64,000 nt of DNA, taken from the NCBI RefSeq assembly GCF_000316515.1, contig NC_019675.1, positions 3,098,001-3,162,000 of the forward strand, given 5' to 3'. Of the stretch, positions 45,842 through 56,959 are shown in pieces (the stretch's first letter is position 1; each line of letters starts with the position of its first letter). The position numbers were made by a program, and so were the translations under genes. This DNA is from Cyanobium gracile PCC 6307. GTDB lineage: Bacteria; Cyanobacteriota; Cyanobacteriia; PCC-6307; Cyanobiaceae. A model generated the notes under the pieces. The model ran no database searches. It saw only the letters and a list, made by a program, of their open reading frames with translations, and was not told the origin of the DNA.

Positions 45842-46948
45842 TCAGACGTAGTGGCGCTGATTCAACGCGTAGAAGGCGATGGTGCGCTCCAGTGTCTGGT
45901 CGAGAGGGATCCGGGGACTCCATCCCGTCATCCCTGTGAATTTATCATGGCTTGAGTAGTAGTCACCGATGTCGATCTTGCGACGATCCTCCGGATAGTC
46001 CTTGATCACCAAGTCGCCGGTTCCATGGAGGCTGATCATCGACTCCGCCAGTTCCCGCAGGCTGATTCTCTTCTCACTGCCCAGGTTGAAGACATGGCCA
46101 TAGGTTCGCTCGTCCCAGGCTGCGGTGAGCAGGGCGTTGATGACGTCTTCAACATCATTGAAGTCCCTCAGCTGTTCGCCACCCCAGACTTCGATCGGAT
46201 CGCCCTCCAGCAGACGCTTGATCCAGATTCCCACGAAGGTCTGACGGGCGTCCTTGATGCGCATTCGGGGCCCGATGGTATTGGTGAGTCGGAGAATGCA
46301 GGACCTGATCCCGTAAAGATCATGATACAGGCGATAATATTGTTCTGCGGCGTATTTGTGGATACCATTGATGTCCACTGGGGAAATCGGATGATTCTCG
46401 TCGACCGGTAGATAGTGTGGACGGCCATAGATCTGTCTTGTGCTGGCAAACACGATGCGGATGGTGGGGTTGATCCGGCGACAGGTCTCAAGAAGATTTA
46501 ATTGCGCAGCGCAGTTGATGTTCAGATCCGTATGCGGATCGGACATCGAGTCCATATGACTGGTCTGGCCAGCAAGATTGAAGAGATAGTCGACGCCCGT
46601 CAGCAGAGGTTTCAGGGAGAAAGTGTCGCGAATGTCGGAATAGTTGATGCGAATCTGCCCTTCGCATTCCTGCAGGTTGAAAAGATTACCGCCATACTCC
46701 GGAACCAGGCTGTCGATGACCGTTACCCGCCCCCCCAGGCCAACCAGGCGAAGAGCGAGAGTGGACCCAATGAATCCGGCCCCACCCGTGATGAGGATGT
46801 TCTTACCCTGCCAGGACTCAGCTGCAGTGTCCAAGGGCGTCACCTGTGGAGAGCTTGTTGGAATGAGAGGCGTGACTGATTGTGAGCATGGCACCTGAAC
46901 AGGCTGCACTCGGCCTAGACAGTTTCGAGATCGAATTTCTACAACCAC
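45842..46948 (-). CDS. NAD-dependent epimerase/dehydratase (sugar nucleotide)
   Basis: A 368-residue extended SDR. The NAD motif is ILITGGAGFIGSTLALRLVG (about residues 50-70), NLAGQTSHMDSMSDPHTDLN is the loop before the active site, and LRLTNTIGPRMRIKDARQTF with GIWIKRLLEGDPIEVWGG is shared with a dehydratase-like subfamily of polysaccharide clusters. The usual active-site YxxxK is NGIHKYAAEQYY here, with asparagine in place of tyrosine, as in some relatives of that subfamily. The first 40 residues are probably not part of the fold; a GTG near 46843 may be the true start. It feeds the sugar operon. Confidence 0.85.
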   Translation of the reverse strand: MVVEIRSRNCLGRVQPVQVPCSQSVTPLIPTSSPQVTPLDTAAESWQGKNILITGGAGFIGSTLALRLVGLGGRVTVIDSLVPEYGGNLFNLQECEGQIRINYSDIRDTFSLKPLLTGVDYLFNLAGQTSHMDSMSDPHTDLNINCAAQLNLLETCRRINPTIRIVFASTRQIYGRPHYLPVDENHPISPVDINGIHKYAAEQYYRLYHDLYGIRSCILRLTNTIGPRMRIKDARQTFVGIWIKRLLEGDPIEVWGGEQLRDFNDVEDVINALLTAAWDERTYGHVFNLGSEKRISLRELAESMISLHGTGDLVIKDYPEDRRKIDIGDYYSSHDKFTGMTGWSPRIPLDQTLERTIAFYALNQRHYV

Positions 46949-47379
46949 CTGAATGGTAGCTGAAGGACGGACGGGTAGCAGCGTCTTTCCGAGCAGCCAG
47001 CCATGGGTTGCAGCACTGGGCCGTCATGGCCATGGGTCGAATCCTGAAGCAGACAGGACGTGCGCCATCGTTCAGCGGTCGCACACCTTTTGCCGTACGA
47101 ACACGATGATCCAGCGGGTGCCGCTCCTGGCATCGCCGATGCGCCCTTGCCCTACAACCGGATGGCGACAGCCTTGGGATAGGGCACGCAGCTCCCCTGT
47201 GAGATCGTGGCCGCGATCGATCTGGCTCTAATAAGTTCTGTTGAGCTTGCAATGAATCGATACGGAAGTATGGTTCTCTGTCCGGTCTGTGATCCTTTAT
47301 CTGCGCTTGTAGGGCTTGGTAGACGTCCAGACAGTGGAACGCGAAAAACTCGATCTCTGCGAAGAAATGTGACCTGCTC
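46949..47379. other. Intergenic region, possible coding remnant on the minus strand
   Basis: No convincing gene. Between 47072 and 47227 a minus-strand frame of about 50 codons reads HDLTGELRALSQGCRHPVVG and TRWIIVFVRQKVCDR before a stop, with no start codon. Its composition is protein-like, so it may be the 3' remnant of a lost gene, but no family is recognised. The remainder (47228-47379) is AT-richer, with nothing discernible. Confidence 0.4.
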
Positions 47380-48627
47380 TTAGTAGAAGTGTGAGCCTTG
47401 GCTGAGCTTATCGAGATTGATCAGTTGAAGCACGATCGTCAGCCACCCACAGGCCATGAACGTGGGCTTGGCGTATCTGAGTTGGATCTCGGAGCAGCCA
47501 GCCGCAACAACGCAAAGCACCAGGGGAACATATCTGGCAAGATATCTCACGTGAATCCAGGTGAGAAGGGAAGCGGGCAGCAGTGTGAAGATCACAAGAG
47601 CCAGGATACACAGGATGGGAAACCGAAGCCGTGGGATCCAGCATCGCGAAACGATGAGGAGGGCCATGGGAATCAACATGAAGCGAAACGTCTCAATGAA
47701 AGTGAGGAGGCTTTCAAAGAAACAGATGCTGAAGAAGTGGAGATATTTTCTTGGAAACCGCTGGATCACGTCAAGCACGGAGTTGGCGCCTGGAAACTGA
47801 GCGGCCGCAAAGCTTGTCCAATCCATGTTTGCTGGCTCAACATATCCGGAGAACTGATGGGGGGCAAACATCCAGTTGTATGTGATGCTGAATGTCAGAA
47901 AGCTCCTGCCGACGCCGAGCAGCTCCGGGCCATGCACGACCAGGCCGGGGAGTACAAGCAGGGCGAACCATGCAAGGACGGCGATGGGGATGATCGTTGC
48001 GCGTCTCGTTGATATCCGTCGTTGATACAGATACCAGACCAGGGTCAGGGCTGGGATGCTGAGAAGTAATTCGATCTTGCACAGGCCGAAGGCCACCAGA
48101 AAACCGGCGGAGAGAAGTGGATGGCATCTGTTCATGGCACAGACGATGAACAGGCCCAGTAGTCCGCCTGCGATCACTTCACTGGAGGGCTGAAGAAGTT
48201 GGCTACCGGAGGTTGCGATGACAAGCAGGGTGATGGGGCGCCAGGAAGGTGCCTTGATGATTGTCTTGCAGAGCAGATAGGCGGACACCAGATACAGCGC
48301 GGCCGACAGTGCTCTGATGTGCCAGTTGAGGGTCTGCGGGGACGTTGGGATGAGAAGCTTGTAAGCACCTGCGATCAGCGATGGTGTGATGCCGCCGGCA
48401 TGGCCAAGAATGGGGTAGTGAAAGACCCAGTTGCCCTCCGATCGGCCGAGTCTCAGGTCGGCGGTTGAAACGAAGTGCTGATCCATGGGCCATGCTGGAA
48501 CGGTCCCGCTCTCCCTGAGGATGAGGGCAAAGCTGGCCAGCAGCGACAAGAGTAGTAGGACAAAGAGATATCGATCCTGCGCTTCCTTGAACATCGGTCG
48601 CAGTATTGACTTCCTTGTCGCGTTCAA
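47380..48627 (-). CDS. Polytopic membrane protein of unknown function
   Basis: A 415-residue protein with about ten helices, including LFVLLLLSLLASFALILRES, LYLVSAYLLCKTIIK, ALTLVWYLYQRRISTRRATI and FPILCILALVIFTLLPASLL. The first periplasmic loop (SEGNWVFHYPILGHAGGITP) carries several charged and aromatic residues, a position where GT-C glycosyltransferases keep catalytic residues, but no firm motif is present. Lower GC and position in the sugar operon suggest a polymerase, flippase or GT-C role. Start may be at 48594 instead. Confidence 0.7.
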   Translation of the reverse strand: MNATRKSILRPMFKEAQDRYLFVLLLLSLLASFALILRESGTVPAWPMDQHFVSTADLRLGRSEGNWVFHYPILGHAGGITPSLIAGAYKLLIPTSPQTLNWHIRALSAALYLVSAYLLCKTIIKAPSWRPITLLVIATSGSQLLQPSSEVIAGGLLGLFIVCAMNRCHPLLSAGFLVAFGLCKIELLLSIPALTLVWYLYQRRISTRRATIIPIAVLAWFALLVLPGLVVHGPELLGVGRSFLTFSITYNWMFAPHQFSGYVEPANMDWTSFAAAQFPGANSVLDVIQRFPRKYLHFFSICFFESLLTFIETFRFMLIPMALLIVSRCWIPRLRFPILCILALVIFTLLPASLLTWIHVRYLARYVPLVLCVVAAGCSEIQLRYAKPTFMACGWLTIVLQLINLDKLSQGSHFY

Positions 48628-48685
48628 TGTCTATCTCACGAAGTGTCTCAGTGTAGCCCTCGCTCCCAGCAGGAGTTCAGCGGAT

Positions 48686-50603
<1,918 letters not shown>

Positions 50604-50612
50604 CGGCGTGGC

Positions 50613-51455
50613 TCAGCCCAGGCCGAGGGCCCTGAGCACGTCGTTGCTGGGGAGGTCACGCAGGTGGCCATCGGAACCCAGTCCTTGTACTCCGTCGCGC
50701 ACCGGCAGGCTGTCGCTGCTGCGACCCAGGGCCACCACCGGCGTGCCGCTGAGCAGGGCCAGTTCGATCGTCACCGGATCGCTGGCCAGGACCACGTCGC
50801 TGGCGGCCACCAGGGCGGCCCGGCCGGGGATCTCGGCCGCCGTGGCTGGCGGCAGCTGCTGGCTGCGCAGGCCGGGGAGGCTGGCGGCGATGCGGCCCGG
50901 GAGCTCCTGCCAGGCCGTCTCGGGCCAGTCGCCGGGGCGGCCGGAGGGGGCCAGCAGCAGCATGGGCCCGTCGCCGGCCGGCAGCGCGGCCATGGCCTCG
51001 TCGAGGGCGGTTCGGGGCAGGGCCAGGCGGAAAGCGGCGGCCTCCAGCCGCACCCCGATCGGCCGCAGGTAGGCCTCAAGGGCCTGGGCCGGCCAGAGAC
51101 CCTGGGACACCTGCACCTTCTCGGTGGCGGAGAAGCCCCCGGCCGCCATCCGGTTGGGGATGTGGCTCATCGAGAGCATCAGGTCGACCTGGCGGCCGGC
51201 CGCCAGATTGATGCAGGCCTGGAAATCGGGCTCCCGCACCGAACCCAGCAGGTTGGCCCAGTCGGCCAGGGTGGCGTCGCCGAAGTTGAAGGGGATCACC
51301 TTCTCCACCGCCGGCAGCAGCTTCCAGAGGCCGGCCAGCGTCGGGTGGCAGACCATCTGGATCTGGAACCGGAGCTGTTCGGCGGTGGCCGCCACGGCTG
51401 GAAGCGCCTGCAGCTGGCTGGCGCCGTCGCCCGGGATCAGAAACAGTGCGCGCAT
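50613..51455 (-). CDS. Glycosyltransferase family 9 (heptosyltransferase-like) protein
   Basis: A 280-residue protein of the GT9 group: [20 protein letters not shown] with [10 protein letters not shown] at the N-terminus, [20 protein letters not shown] in the C-terminal domain and [20 protein letters not shown] near the end, the sugar-nucleotide-binding region. Heptosyltransferases add sugars to LPS core; cyanobacterial relatives are less well known. The open frame extends upstream antisense to ispD, but ATG 51455 is the natural start. Ten bases follow to the channel gene. Confidence 0.82.
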   Translation of the reverse strand: MRALFLIPGDGASQLQALPAVAATAEQLRFQIQMVCHPTLAGLWKLLPAVEKVIPFNFGDATLADWANLLGSVREPDFQACINLAAGRQVDLMLSMSHIPNRMAAGGFSATEKVQVSQGLWPAQALEAYLRPIGVRLEAAAFRLALPRTALDEAMAALPAGDGPMLLLAPSGRPGDWPETAWQELPGRIAASLPGLRSQQLPPATAAEIPGRAALVAASDVVLASDPVTIELALLSGTPVVALGRSSDSLPVRDGVQGLGSDGHLRDLPSNDVLRALGLG

Positions 51456-51534
51456 CGGGCGTTCGGTCAGGCGGGCCTCGCGGCCTGATTGTATGGAGAG
51501 GACTCCAGTGTTCCGCCCGGGCGGCCCATCGCTT

Positions 51535-52242
51535 GTGCATTTGCTGATCGCCGCCGCCGGCAGCGGGCGCCGCATGGGCGCTGCCACCAACAAGCTGCTG
51601 CTGCCCCTGGCCGGACGCCCAGTTCTGGCCTGGACGCTGGACGCCGCCCTGGCCTGCGGGGCCATCCGCTGGATCGGGGTGATGGGCCGTCCGGAGGACG
51701 AGGCGGCGATCGGCGCCATCCTGGCCGCGGCCGAGCCCCGGCGGTCCCTGGCCCAGCCGGTGGCCTGGATCGTCGGCGGCGACACCCGCCAGGAGTCGGT
51801 GCGGCTGGGCCTGGCAGCCCTGCCGGCGGATGCCGAGGCGGTGCTGATCCACGACGGTGCCCGTTGCCTGGCGGAACCGGAGCTGCTGGAGCGTTGCGCC
51901 ACGGCCCTGAAGGAGGCGATGGCCGAGGGGGCCGGCATCATCGCCGCCACCCCCGTCACCGACACCATCAAGCAGGTGGATGGCCGCGGCGTGATCACCG
52001 CCACCCCCGAACGCAGCGGCCTGTGGGCGGCCCAGACGCCCCAGGGCTTCGGGGTGGCCCAGCTGCGGGAGGCCCACGGGCGGGCCGAGCGCGAGGGCTG
52101 GAGCGTCACCGACGACGCCGCCCTCTACGAGCGCCTGGGGCTGCCGGTGCGGGTGCTGGAGGCGCCCCCTTCCAACATCAAGCTCACCACCCGTTTCGAT
52201 CTCACCATCGCCAGCGCCGTGCTGGCGGCCCGCGCTGCCTGA
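51535..52242 (+). CDS. ispD: 2-C-methyl-D-erythritol 4-phosphate cytidylyltransferase
   Basis: A 235-residue MEP-pathway enzyme making CDP-methylerythritol. The nucleotide-binding motif is [21 protein letters not shown], and later [33 protein letters not shown] and [17 protein letters not shown] are the family signature. GTG 51535 gives the usual [10 protein letters not shown] start and length; ATG 51493 and GTG 51508 are in frame but would add an atypical leader. The gene is divergent from the GT9 gene, whose start is about 80 bases away. Confidence 0.95.
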   Translation: MHLLIAAAGSGRRMGAATNKLLLPLAGRPVLAWTLDAALACGAIRWIGVMGRPEDEAAIGAILAAAEPRRSLAQPVAWIVGGDTRQESVRLGLAALPADAEAVLIHDGARCLAEPELLERCATALKEAMAEGAGIIAATPVTDTIKQVDGRGVITATPERSGLWAAQTPQGFGVAQLREAHGRAEREGWSVTDDAALYERLGLPVRVLEAPPSNIKLTTRFDLTIASAVLAARAA

Positions 52243-52250
52243 GTTCGCCG

Positions 52251-53315
52251 ATGGACAGCCCCACCCAGCTCGAAACGATCGCCACCCGCTGGCAGGGGTC
52301 CTTCCATAACCGGCGCCAGGTGGCCGCAAACGTGGCCAGGGGCGGTCCGGCGGCGCCCGAGCTCACCCGGGAGCTGCGCACCCTGGAGGTGGAGCGGCTG
52401 CAGGCGCCCCAACTGGGGGAGGTGGTGCTCTATTTCCAGGAATTCCGGGCCAGTGCCCCCCAGCTGGCCCACCGCCAGCGGGTGGTGGCGCTGCGTCAGG
52501 ATCCGGACCGCGGCGCCGTCCGGGCCGAGCAGCTGTTCTTCAGCGGCGGCCCCACCTACGACCGTCCGCCCCTGGCGGCCTCCCTGGTGCAGGAGCTGGG
52601 CCCGGAGGCCTTCGACCGCCATCCAGGCTGCGACCTCTTTTTCGAGGCGGAGCCGGCCCTCGACCGCTTCCGCGCCCGCATGGATCCAGGCGCCTGCCGC
52701 TATCGGCATCCCCAGGACGGGGAGGTCTGCGCCGAGTTCGAGATGCTGCTCCATCCCGACCAGCTCTGGTACCGGGACCGCAGCCTGCGCCTGGCCGACG
52801 GGTCGGTGCGGGGCGAGGTCGACGGCTTCAGCTGGCTGCTGTTCGACCGGGCGGCGGGAGCGGCCGAGCTGCCGGCTCTGGTGGGGCAGCAGGGGGTGTG
52901 GCGCGGCAGCTTCCGTCGCTACGACGCCGGCGGCGGCCTGCTCGAGACCGTCACCAGCAGGGTCACCATCCGGGTAGTCCAGGAGGCTGGCCACTGGCTT
53001 TACCACCAGAGCAACCTCCTGGGCCCCGAGGACGCTCCGCTGCGGCGCATCGAGGCCCGCGGTGAGATCCACTCCGGCCGGGTGTGGTTCGCCAGCGAGC
53101 GCTACCGGGGCTGGGCGATGGACCTGCCGGGGGAGCAGCCGGCCGCCGGCAGCGTGCTGGTGATGCACCCCCACGACCCCGCCGACCCCGAGGTCCACGA
53201 GATCATCAGCTGCAGCCCCGATGGCCGCCGCCGCTGGCGGGTGGCCCAGATGCTGAAGGAGGGGCGGCTGGTGGGGCGCACCGCCATCGACGAGGAGAGG
53301 CTCACGGGCGACTGA
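52251..53315 (+). CDS. CpcT/CpeT-like domain fused to a DUF3598-like beta-barrel domain
   Basis: A 354-residue protein. The first 200 residues (TRWQGSFHNRRQVAANVARG, EVVLYFQEFRASAPQLAHRQ, CRYRHPQDGEVCAEFEMLLH, GEVDGFSWLLFDRAAGAAEL) resemble CpcT/CpeT chromophore lyases, which attach phycocyanobilin-type chromophores to phycobiliproteins. The remaining 150 (GVWRGSFRRYDAGGGLLETV, IHSGRVWFASERYRGWAMDL) look like a second lipocalin-type barrel as in DUF3598 and CpcS/CpeS relatives. Such two-barrel proteins occur in cyanobacteria but the function of the fusion is not known to me. It starts nine bases after ispD and overlaps the LD-carboxypeptidase gene by 14 bases, convergent. Confidence 0.72.
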   Translation: MDSPTQLETIATRWQGSFHNRRQVAANVARGGPAAPELTRELRTLEVERLQAPQLGEVVLYFQEFRASAPQLAHRQRVVALRQDPDRGAVRAEQLFFSGGPTYDRPPLAASLVQELGPEAFDRHPGCDLFFEAEPALDRFRARMDPGACRYRHPQDGEVCAEFEMLLHPDQLWYRDRSLRLADGSVRGEVDGFSWLLFDRAAGAAELPALVGQQGVWRGSFRRYDAGGGLLETVTSRVTIRVVQEAGHWLYHQSNLLGPEDAPLRRIEARGEIHSGRVWFASERYRGWAMDLPGEQPAAGSVLVMHPHDPADPEVHEIISCSPDGRRRWRVAQMLKEGRLVGRTAIDEERLTGD

Positions 53316-54261
53316 TGGGCCCTCCGGCGCGATCGATGAGGCTCAGCCGGCCCCTGTCAGCGTCGAGGCGGGCCCGCACCCCCAGGGGCAGGGCGGCATT
53401 GACGTCGCCGTGGCCCACCGGCAGGCCGGCCAGCACCGGGATCCCCAGATCGGCCGTGCGCTCCCTGAGCACCTGCTCCAGGCTGAAACGCGAGCCGTCG
53501 CCTTCGGGGTCGGTGGGATCGCCGCAGCCCTCGAAGCTGCCGAAGCCGATGCCCCCCAGCCGCTGCAGGGCGCCACAGAGGCGCCAGTGGGTGAGCATCC
53601 GGTCGACGCGGTAGGGCGCCTCCCCCACGTCCTCGAGGATCAGGATCGCCCCGTCCAGGTCCGGCAGGTGCGGCGTGCCCAGCAGGTGGGTTGCCACGGT
53701 GAGGTTGGCGGCCAGCAGCGGACCCTCCACCTGGCCGCCCACCCAGGGCTCCCCCTCGAGGTCGGCCAGGGGCTCGCCGAACAGCAGGGCCCGCAGCCGC
53801 TCCCGGCTCCAGGCCGGTTCGGCGGCCAGGGTGGTGAGCAGGGGGCCGTGGATGGCGCCCCCCTGGCCCGTCGCCAGCCGGTGCCACAGCAGGGACGTGA
53901 CATCGGAGAAGCCCAGCAGCCAGCCCCCGGCCGCTTCCAGCGGGCGCTCCAGCAGCCGCGCCGATCCCCAGCCCCCCCGCACGCAGGCCAGCAGGTGCGC
54001 CGGCTTCCCCGGAGCGGCCTCCGGGTCCAGATCGCCGGCCCGCTCGGCGTCGCGGCCCGCCAGATAGCCCCAGCGGCGCGGCGGCAGCCGGGCGGGATCG
54101 TCATCCAGCGCCAGGCCCCAGCCGGCCAGCACCGCCAGCCCCGCCTGCAGCCGCTCCAGATCGGCCAGGGCGGAGCTGGCCGCCACCAGCCGCACCCGGT
54201 CGCCCGGACGCAGGGCCGGTGGCTGGTGGGGCGGCGGCTGGGGCGGCAGTCCGGCGGCCAT
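53302..54261 (-). CDS. LD-carboxypeptidase family protein (S66)
   Basis: A 319-residue serine peptidase of the LdcA/MccF group, which trims the terminal D-alanine of tetrapeptide peptidoglycan stems or degrades microcin-like peptides. Seen: PGDRVRLVAASSALADLERL at the N-terminus, ACVRGGWGSARLLER (oxyanion glycines), LLGFSDVTSLLWHRL (nucleophile serine), LILEDVGEAPYRVDRMLTH and GHGDVNAALPLGVRARLDAD (histidine). Residue order fits an active enzyme. Six bases downstream of ubiA's start region in operon order ubiA then ldcA is not met; ubiA lies upstream on the right, six bases from its start. Confidence 0.87.
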   Translation of the reverse strand: MAAGLPPQPPPHQPPALRPGDRVRLVAASSALADLERLQAGLAVLAGWGLALDDDPARLPPRRWGYLAGRDAERAGDLDPEAAPGKPAHLLACVRGGWGSARLLERPLEAAGGWLLGFSDVTSLLWHRLATGQGGAIHGPLLTTLAAEPAWSRERLRALLFGEPLADLEGEPWVGGQVEGPLLAANLTVATHLLGTPHLPDLDGAILILEDVGEAPYRVDRMLTHWRLCGALQRLGGIGFGSFEGCGDPTDPEGDGSRFSLEQVLRERTADLGIPVLAGLPVGHGDVNAALPLGVRARLDADRGRLSLIDRAGGPISRP

Positions 54262-54267
54262 GGCGAA

Positions 54268-55182
54268 TCAGGCGCTGGTGGAGAGGATCACGGCCAGCAA
54301 CAGCAGTCCCCCGAGCCACACCTGGACGGCGAAGTGGCGCCCATAGGCGCTGCGGGGCAGGTCGGGGCTGCGCAGCCGGGCCGCCTGCTGCTGCATGGCC
54401 AGGGCGGCCGCCGCCCAGGGCAGCCAGAACGACAGCCCCGCCCGCCCCTGCAGCAGCACCGCCAGGGCGAGGGCGGCGCAGGTGAGGCCGTAGCAGAGCG
54501 CCACCGCCAGGGGGGCCCGGGCCCCCAGGCTCAGGGCGCTGCTGCGCACCCCCAGGCGCCGGTCGTCGTCCCGGTCACTCATGGCATACACGGTGTCGAA
54601 GCCGAAGGTCCAACTCACCGCCGCCAGCCAGGTGAGCGCCAGGGGCCAGCCCCCGGCGCTGCCCTGCAGGCTGCCCTGGGCCGCCGCCCAGGGCAGCAGC
54701 ACGGCGAAGCCCCAGCAGAGGGCCAGCACCAGCTGGGGGTAGGCGAACCAGCGCTTGGCGGAGGGATAGAGCAGCACCAGGGGCAGGGTCGCCAGGGCCA
54801 GGCCCACACACAGCACCCGGCTGGCGGCGGGCAGGGCCAGCAGGGCCGCCAGTGCCACCCCCAGGCAGAGCAGCAGCAGCACGGTGGCGGTGCCCACCCC
54901 GAGGCGGCCATCGGCCAGGGGCCGGTGGCGGGTGCGCTCCACCAGGGGATCGATGCGCCGGTCCCAGAGGTCGTTGGCCACGCAGCCGGCACCGCTCACC
55001 GCCAGGCCCCCCAGCACGATCCAGGCCACCAGCGGGGCCGGGGGCGGCACGGCCGGGCCCAGCCAGAGGGCCCAGCCGGCGGGAATCAGCAGGATCAGCC
55101 GGCCGCTGGGCTTGTGCCAGCGCAGCAGCTCAAGCCAGGCCGGAGCGCGGCCGGGGGCCATCGGGACGTTCACCGCGGACAA
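54268..55182 (-). CDS. ubiA: 4-hydroxybenzoate polyprenyltransferase (UbiA-type)
   Basis: A 304-residue integral membrane prenyltransferase. The aspartate-rich motifs are CVANDLWDRRIDPLVERTRH and DTVYAMSDRDDDRRLGVRSS. Eight or nine helices include WIVLGGLAVSGAGCVANDLW. In cyanobacteria the plastoquinone pathway uses 4-hydroxybenzoate and this enzyme (solanesyl donor). The gene sits six bases upstream of the LD-carboxypeptidase gene on the same strand, and is divergent from ppx over about 110 bases. Start could be at 55161. Confidence 0.92.
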   Translation of the reverse strand: MSAVNVPMAPGRAPAWLELLRWHKPSGRLILLIPAGWALWLGPAVPPPAPLVAWIVLGGLAVSGAGCVANDLWDRRIDPLVERTRHRPLADGRLGVGTATVLLLLCLGVALAALLALPAASRVLCVGLALATLPLVLLYPSAKRWFAYPQLVLALCWGFAVLLPWAAAQGSLQGSAGGWPLALTWLAAVSWTFGFDTVYAMSDRDDDRRLGVRSSALSLGARAPLAVALCYGLTCAALALAVLLQGRAGLSFWLPWAAAALAMQQQAARLRSPDLPRSAYGRHFAVQVWLGGLLLLAVILSTSA

Positions 55183-55291
55183 CGGTCGGTTGGCGGCACC
55201 CTATCCAACTCCCCAGGGCAGCGTTCCCGCGGCCGGATCCGGAGCGTCGCCCGGTGGCAAAGTGGCGCCGCCGCCGCCCGGGCCGACCCCC

Positions 55292-56959
55292 ATGCCCCCG
55301 ATTCCCGATCCGGCGTCCGCCGCGTTGGCTCCGGTCCCCGTCCCCACCAGCGGTGGGGAGAGGCGGGTGGCGGCCATCGACATCGGCACCAATTCCATCC
55401 ACCTGCTGGTGGCGGCGATCGATCCGCTCCTGGGCAGCTTCTCGGTGGTGGTGGCGGAGAAGTCCACCACCCGCCTGGGGGAGAGGGATCCGGAGACGGG
55501 GGACCTCACCCCCGAGGCGATCGAGCGCGCCTTCCTGACCCTGCGCCACTGCCGCGACCTGGCCACCAGCCACGGGGTGGAGCAGATCGTCACCGCCGCC
55601 ACCAGCGCGGTGCGCGAGGCCCCGAACGGCCGTTCCTTCCTGCAGGGCCTCCAGGACCAGCTGGGACTGGCGGTGGATCTGGTCAGCGGGCCAGAGGAGG
55701 CCCGCCTGATCTACCTGGGGGTGCTCTCGGGCCTGTCCTTCGGCGATCAGCCTTACTTCATTCTTGACATCGGCGGTGGCTCCACCGAGCTGGTGCTCGC
55801 CGACGGCCGCGATGCCCGCGCGCTCACCAGCACCCGCATCGGCGCGGTGCGTCTCCAGCGGGAGTTCTGCCGGGAGGATCCCCTGACGCCGGCCCGCCGG
55901 GGCTTCCTCGAGGCCTACATCCAGGGGGCGATGGATCCGGCCGTCGCCGAGGTGAAGCGGGAGCTGCGTCCGGGGGAGAAGCCCGTCCTGGTGGCCACCA
56001 GCGGCACCGCCATGGCGATGGCGGCCCTGGCCTCCGCCCAGGACCCCAATCCGCCCCTGAAGCTCGACGGCTACCGCCTCGGCCGGGCCCGCCTGGATGA
56101 GATCGTCGAGCGGCTGGTGGCGATGACTCCGGACCAGCGCCGGGCCCTCACCGCCATCAACGAGCGCCGGGCCGAGATCATCGTCCCCGGTGCCCTGATC
56201 CTCCAGACCACCATGGAGATCCTCCAGGTCCGTGAACTGGTGGTGTGCGAGCGGGCCCTGCGGGAAGGCCTGATCGTCGACTGGATGCTGCGCAACGGCC
56301 TGCTGGTCGACCGCTTCACCTTCCAGAGCACGATCCGGCGCCGCACCGTGCTGCACCTGGCCCGCACCTACGGGGTGGACACGGGCCGGGCCGACCGGGT
56401 GGCCAGCCATGCCCTGAGCCTCTACGACCAGACCCGGGGCCTGCTGCACGATGACGACGGCGACGGCCGGGCCCTGCTGTGGGCGGCGGCCCAGCTTCAT
56501 GCCTGCGGCAAGCACGTCAACATCGCCGCCTACCACAAGCACACCTGGTACCTGATCCGCCACGGGGAGCTGCTGGGCTATTCCGAAGCCGAGCACCTGA
56601 TGGTGGCGGCGATCGCCCGGTACCACCGGCGCAGCCTGCCCAAGAAACGCCACGAGTCGTGGCAGCTGATCGAAGCCGGCCAGCACCGGCACACCGTGTT
56701 CACGATGGCCCTGCTGCTGCGGCTGGCCGCCGCCCTCGACCGCAGGCCCGCCTCCGGGATCGCGGCGATCACCGTGTCTGCGGACACCGACCGGGCCCAT
56801 CAGTCCCGTGGCTTCACGATCGGCCTGCAGGCCGGGGCGCCGGCCACCGGGGAACCTCCCCTGGATCTCAGCCTGGAGGAGTGGAGCCTCCGTTCCTGCA
56901 CGGACCTCGTGCTGGAGGCCACGGGCCTGCGGCTCACGGTGAAGCAGGCGTCGCCTTGA
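55292..56959 (+). CDS. ppx: Exopolyphosphatase (Ppx/GppA family)
   Basis: A 555-residue phosphatase removing terminal phosphate from polyphosphate. The ASKHA-fold phosphate loops are VAAIDIGTNSIHLLVAAID and FILDIGGGSTELVLADG. The C-terminal part after about residue 350 has an HD-like helical domain (LLWAAAQLHACGKHVNIAAY and YHKHTWYLIRHGELLGYSEA), as in long Ppx enzymes. Start ATG 55292 gives a 25-residue lead before the ATPase strand. Its last 26 bases overlap the 3' end of the convergent rodZ-like gene. Confidence 0.93.
   Translation: MPPIPDPASAALAPVPVPTSGGERRVAAIDIGTNSIHLLVAAIDPLLGSFSVVVAEKSTTRLGERDPETGDLTPEAIERAFLTLRHCRDLATSHGVEQIVTAATSAVREAPNGRSFLQGLQDQLGLAVDLVSGPEEARLIYLGVLSGLSFGDQPYFILDIGGGSTELVLADGRDARALTSTRIGAVRLQREFCREDPLTPARRGFLEAYIQGAMDPAVAEVKRELRPGEKPVLVATSGTAMAMAALASAQDPNPPLKLDGYRLGRARLDEIVERLVAMTPDQRRALTAINERRAEIIVPGALILQTTMEILQVRELVVCERALREGLIVDWMLRNGLLVDRFTFQSTIRRRTVLHLARTYGVDTGRADRVASHALSLYDQTRGLLHDDDGDGRALLWAAAQLHACGKHVNIAAYHKHTWYLIRHGELLGYSEAEHLMVAAIARYHRRSLPKKRHESWQLIEAGQHRHTVFTMALLLRLAAALDRRPASGIAAITVSADTDRAHQSRGFTIGLQAGAPATGEPPLDLSLEEWSLRSCTDLVLEATGLRLTVKQASP

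Noticed and set aside
46818-47252. Minus-strand frame of 144 codons upstream of the epimerase
   Set aside because: Overlaps the epimerase start, has Arg/Ser/Pro-rich random composition and no motif.
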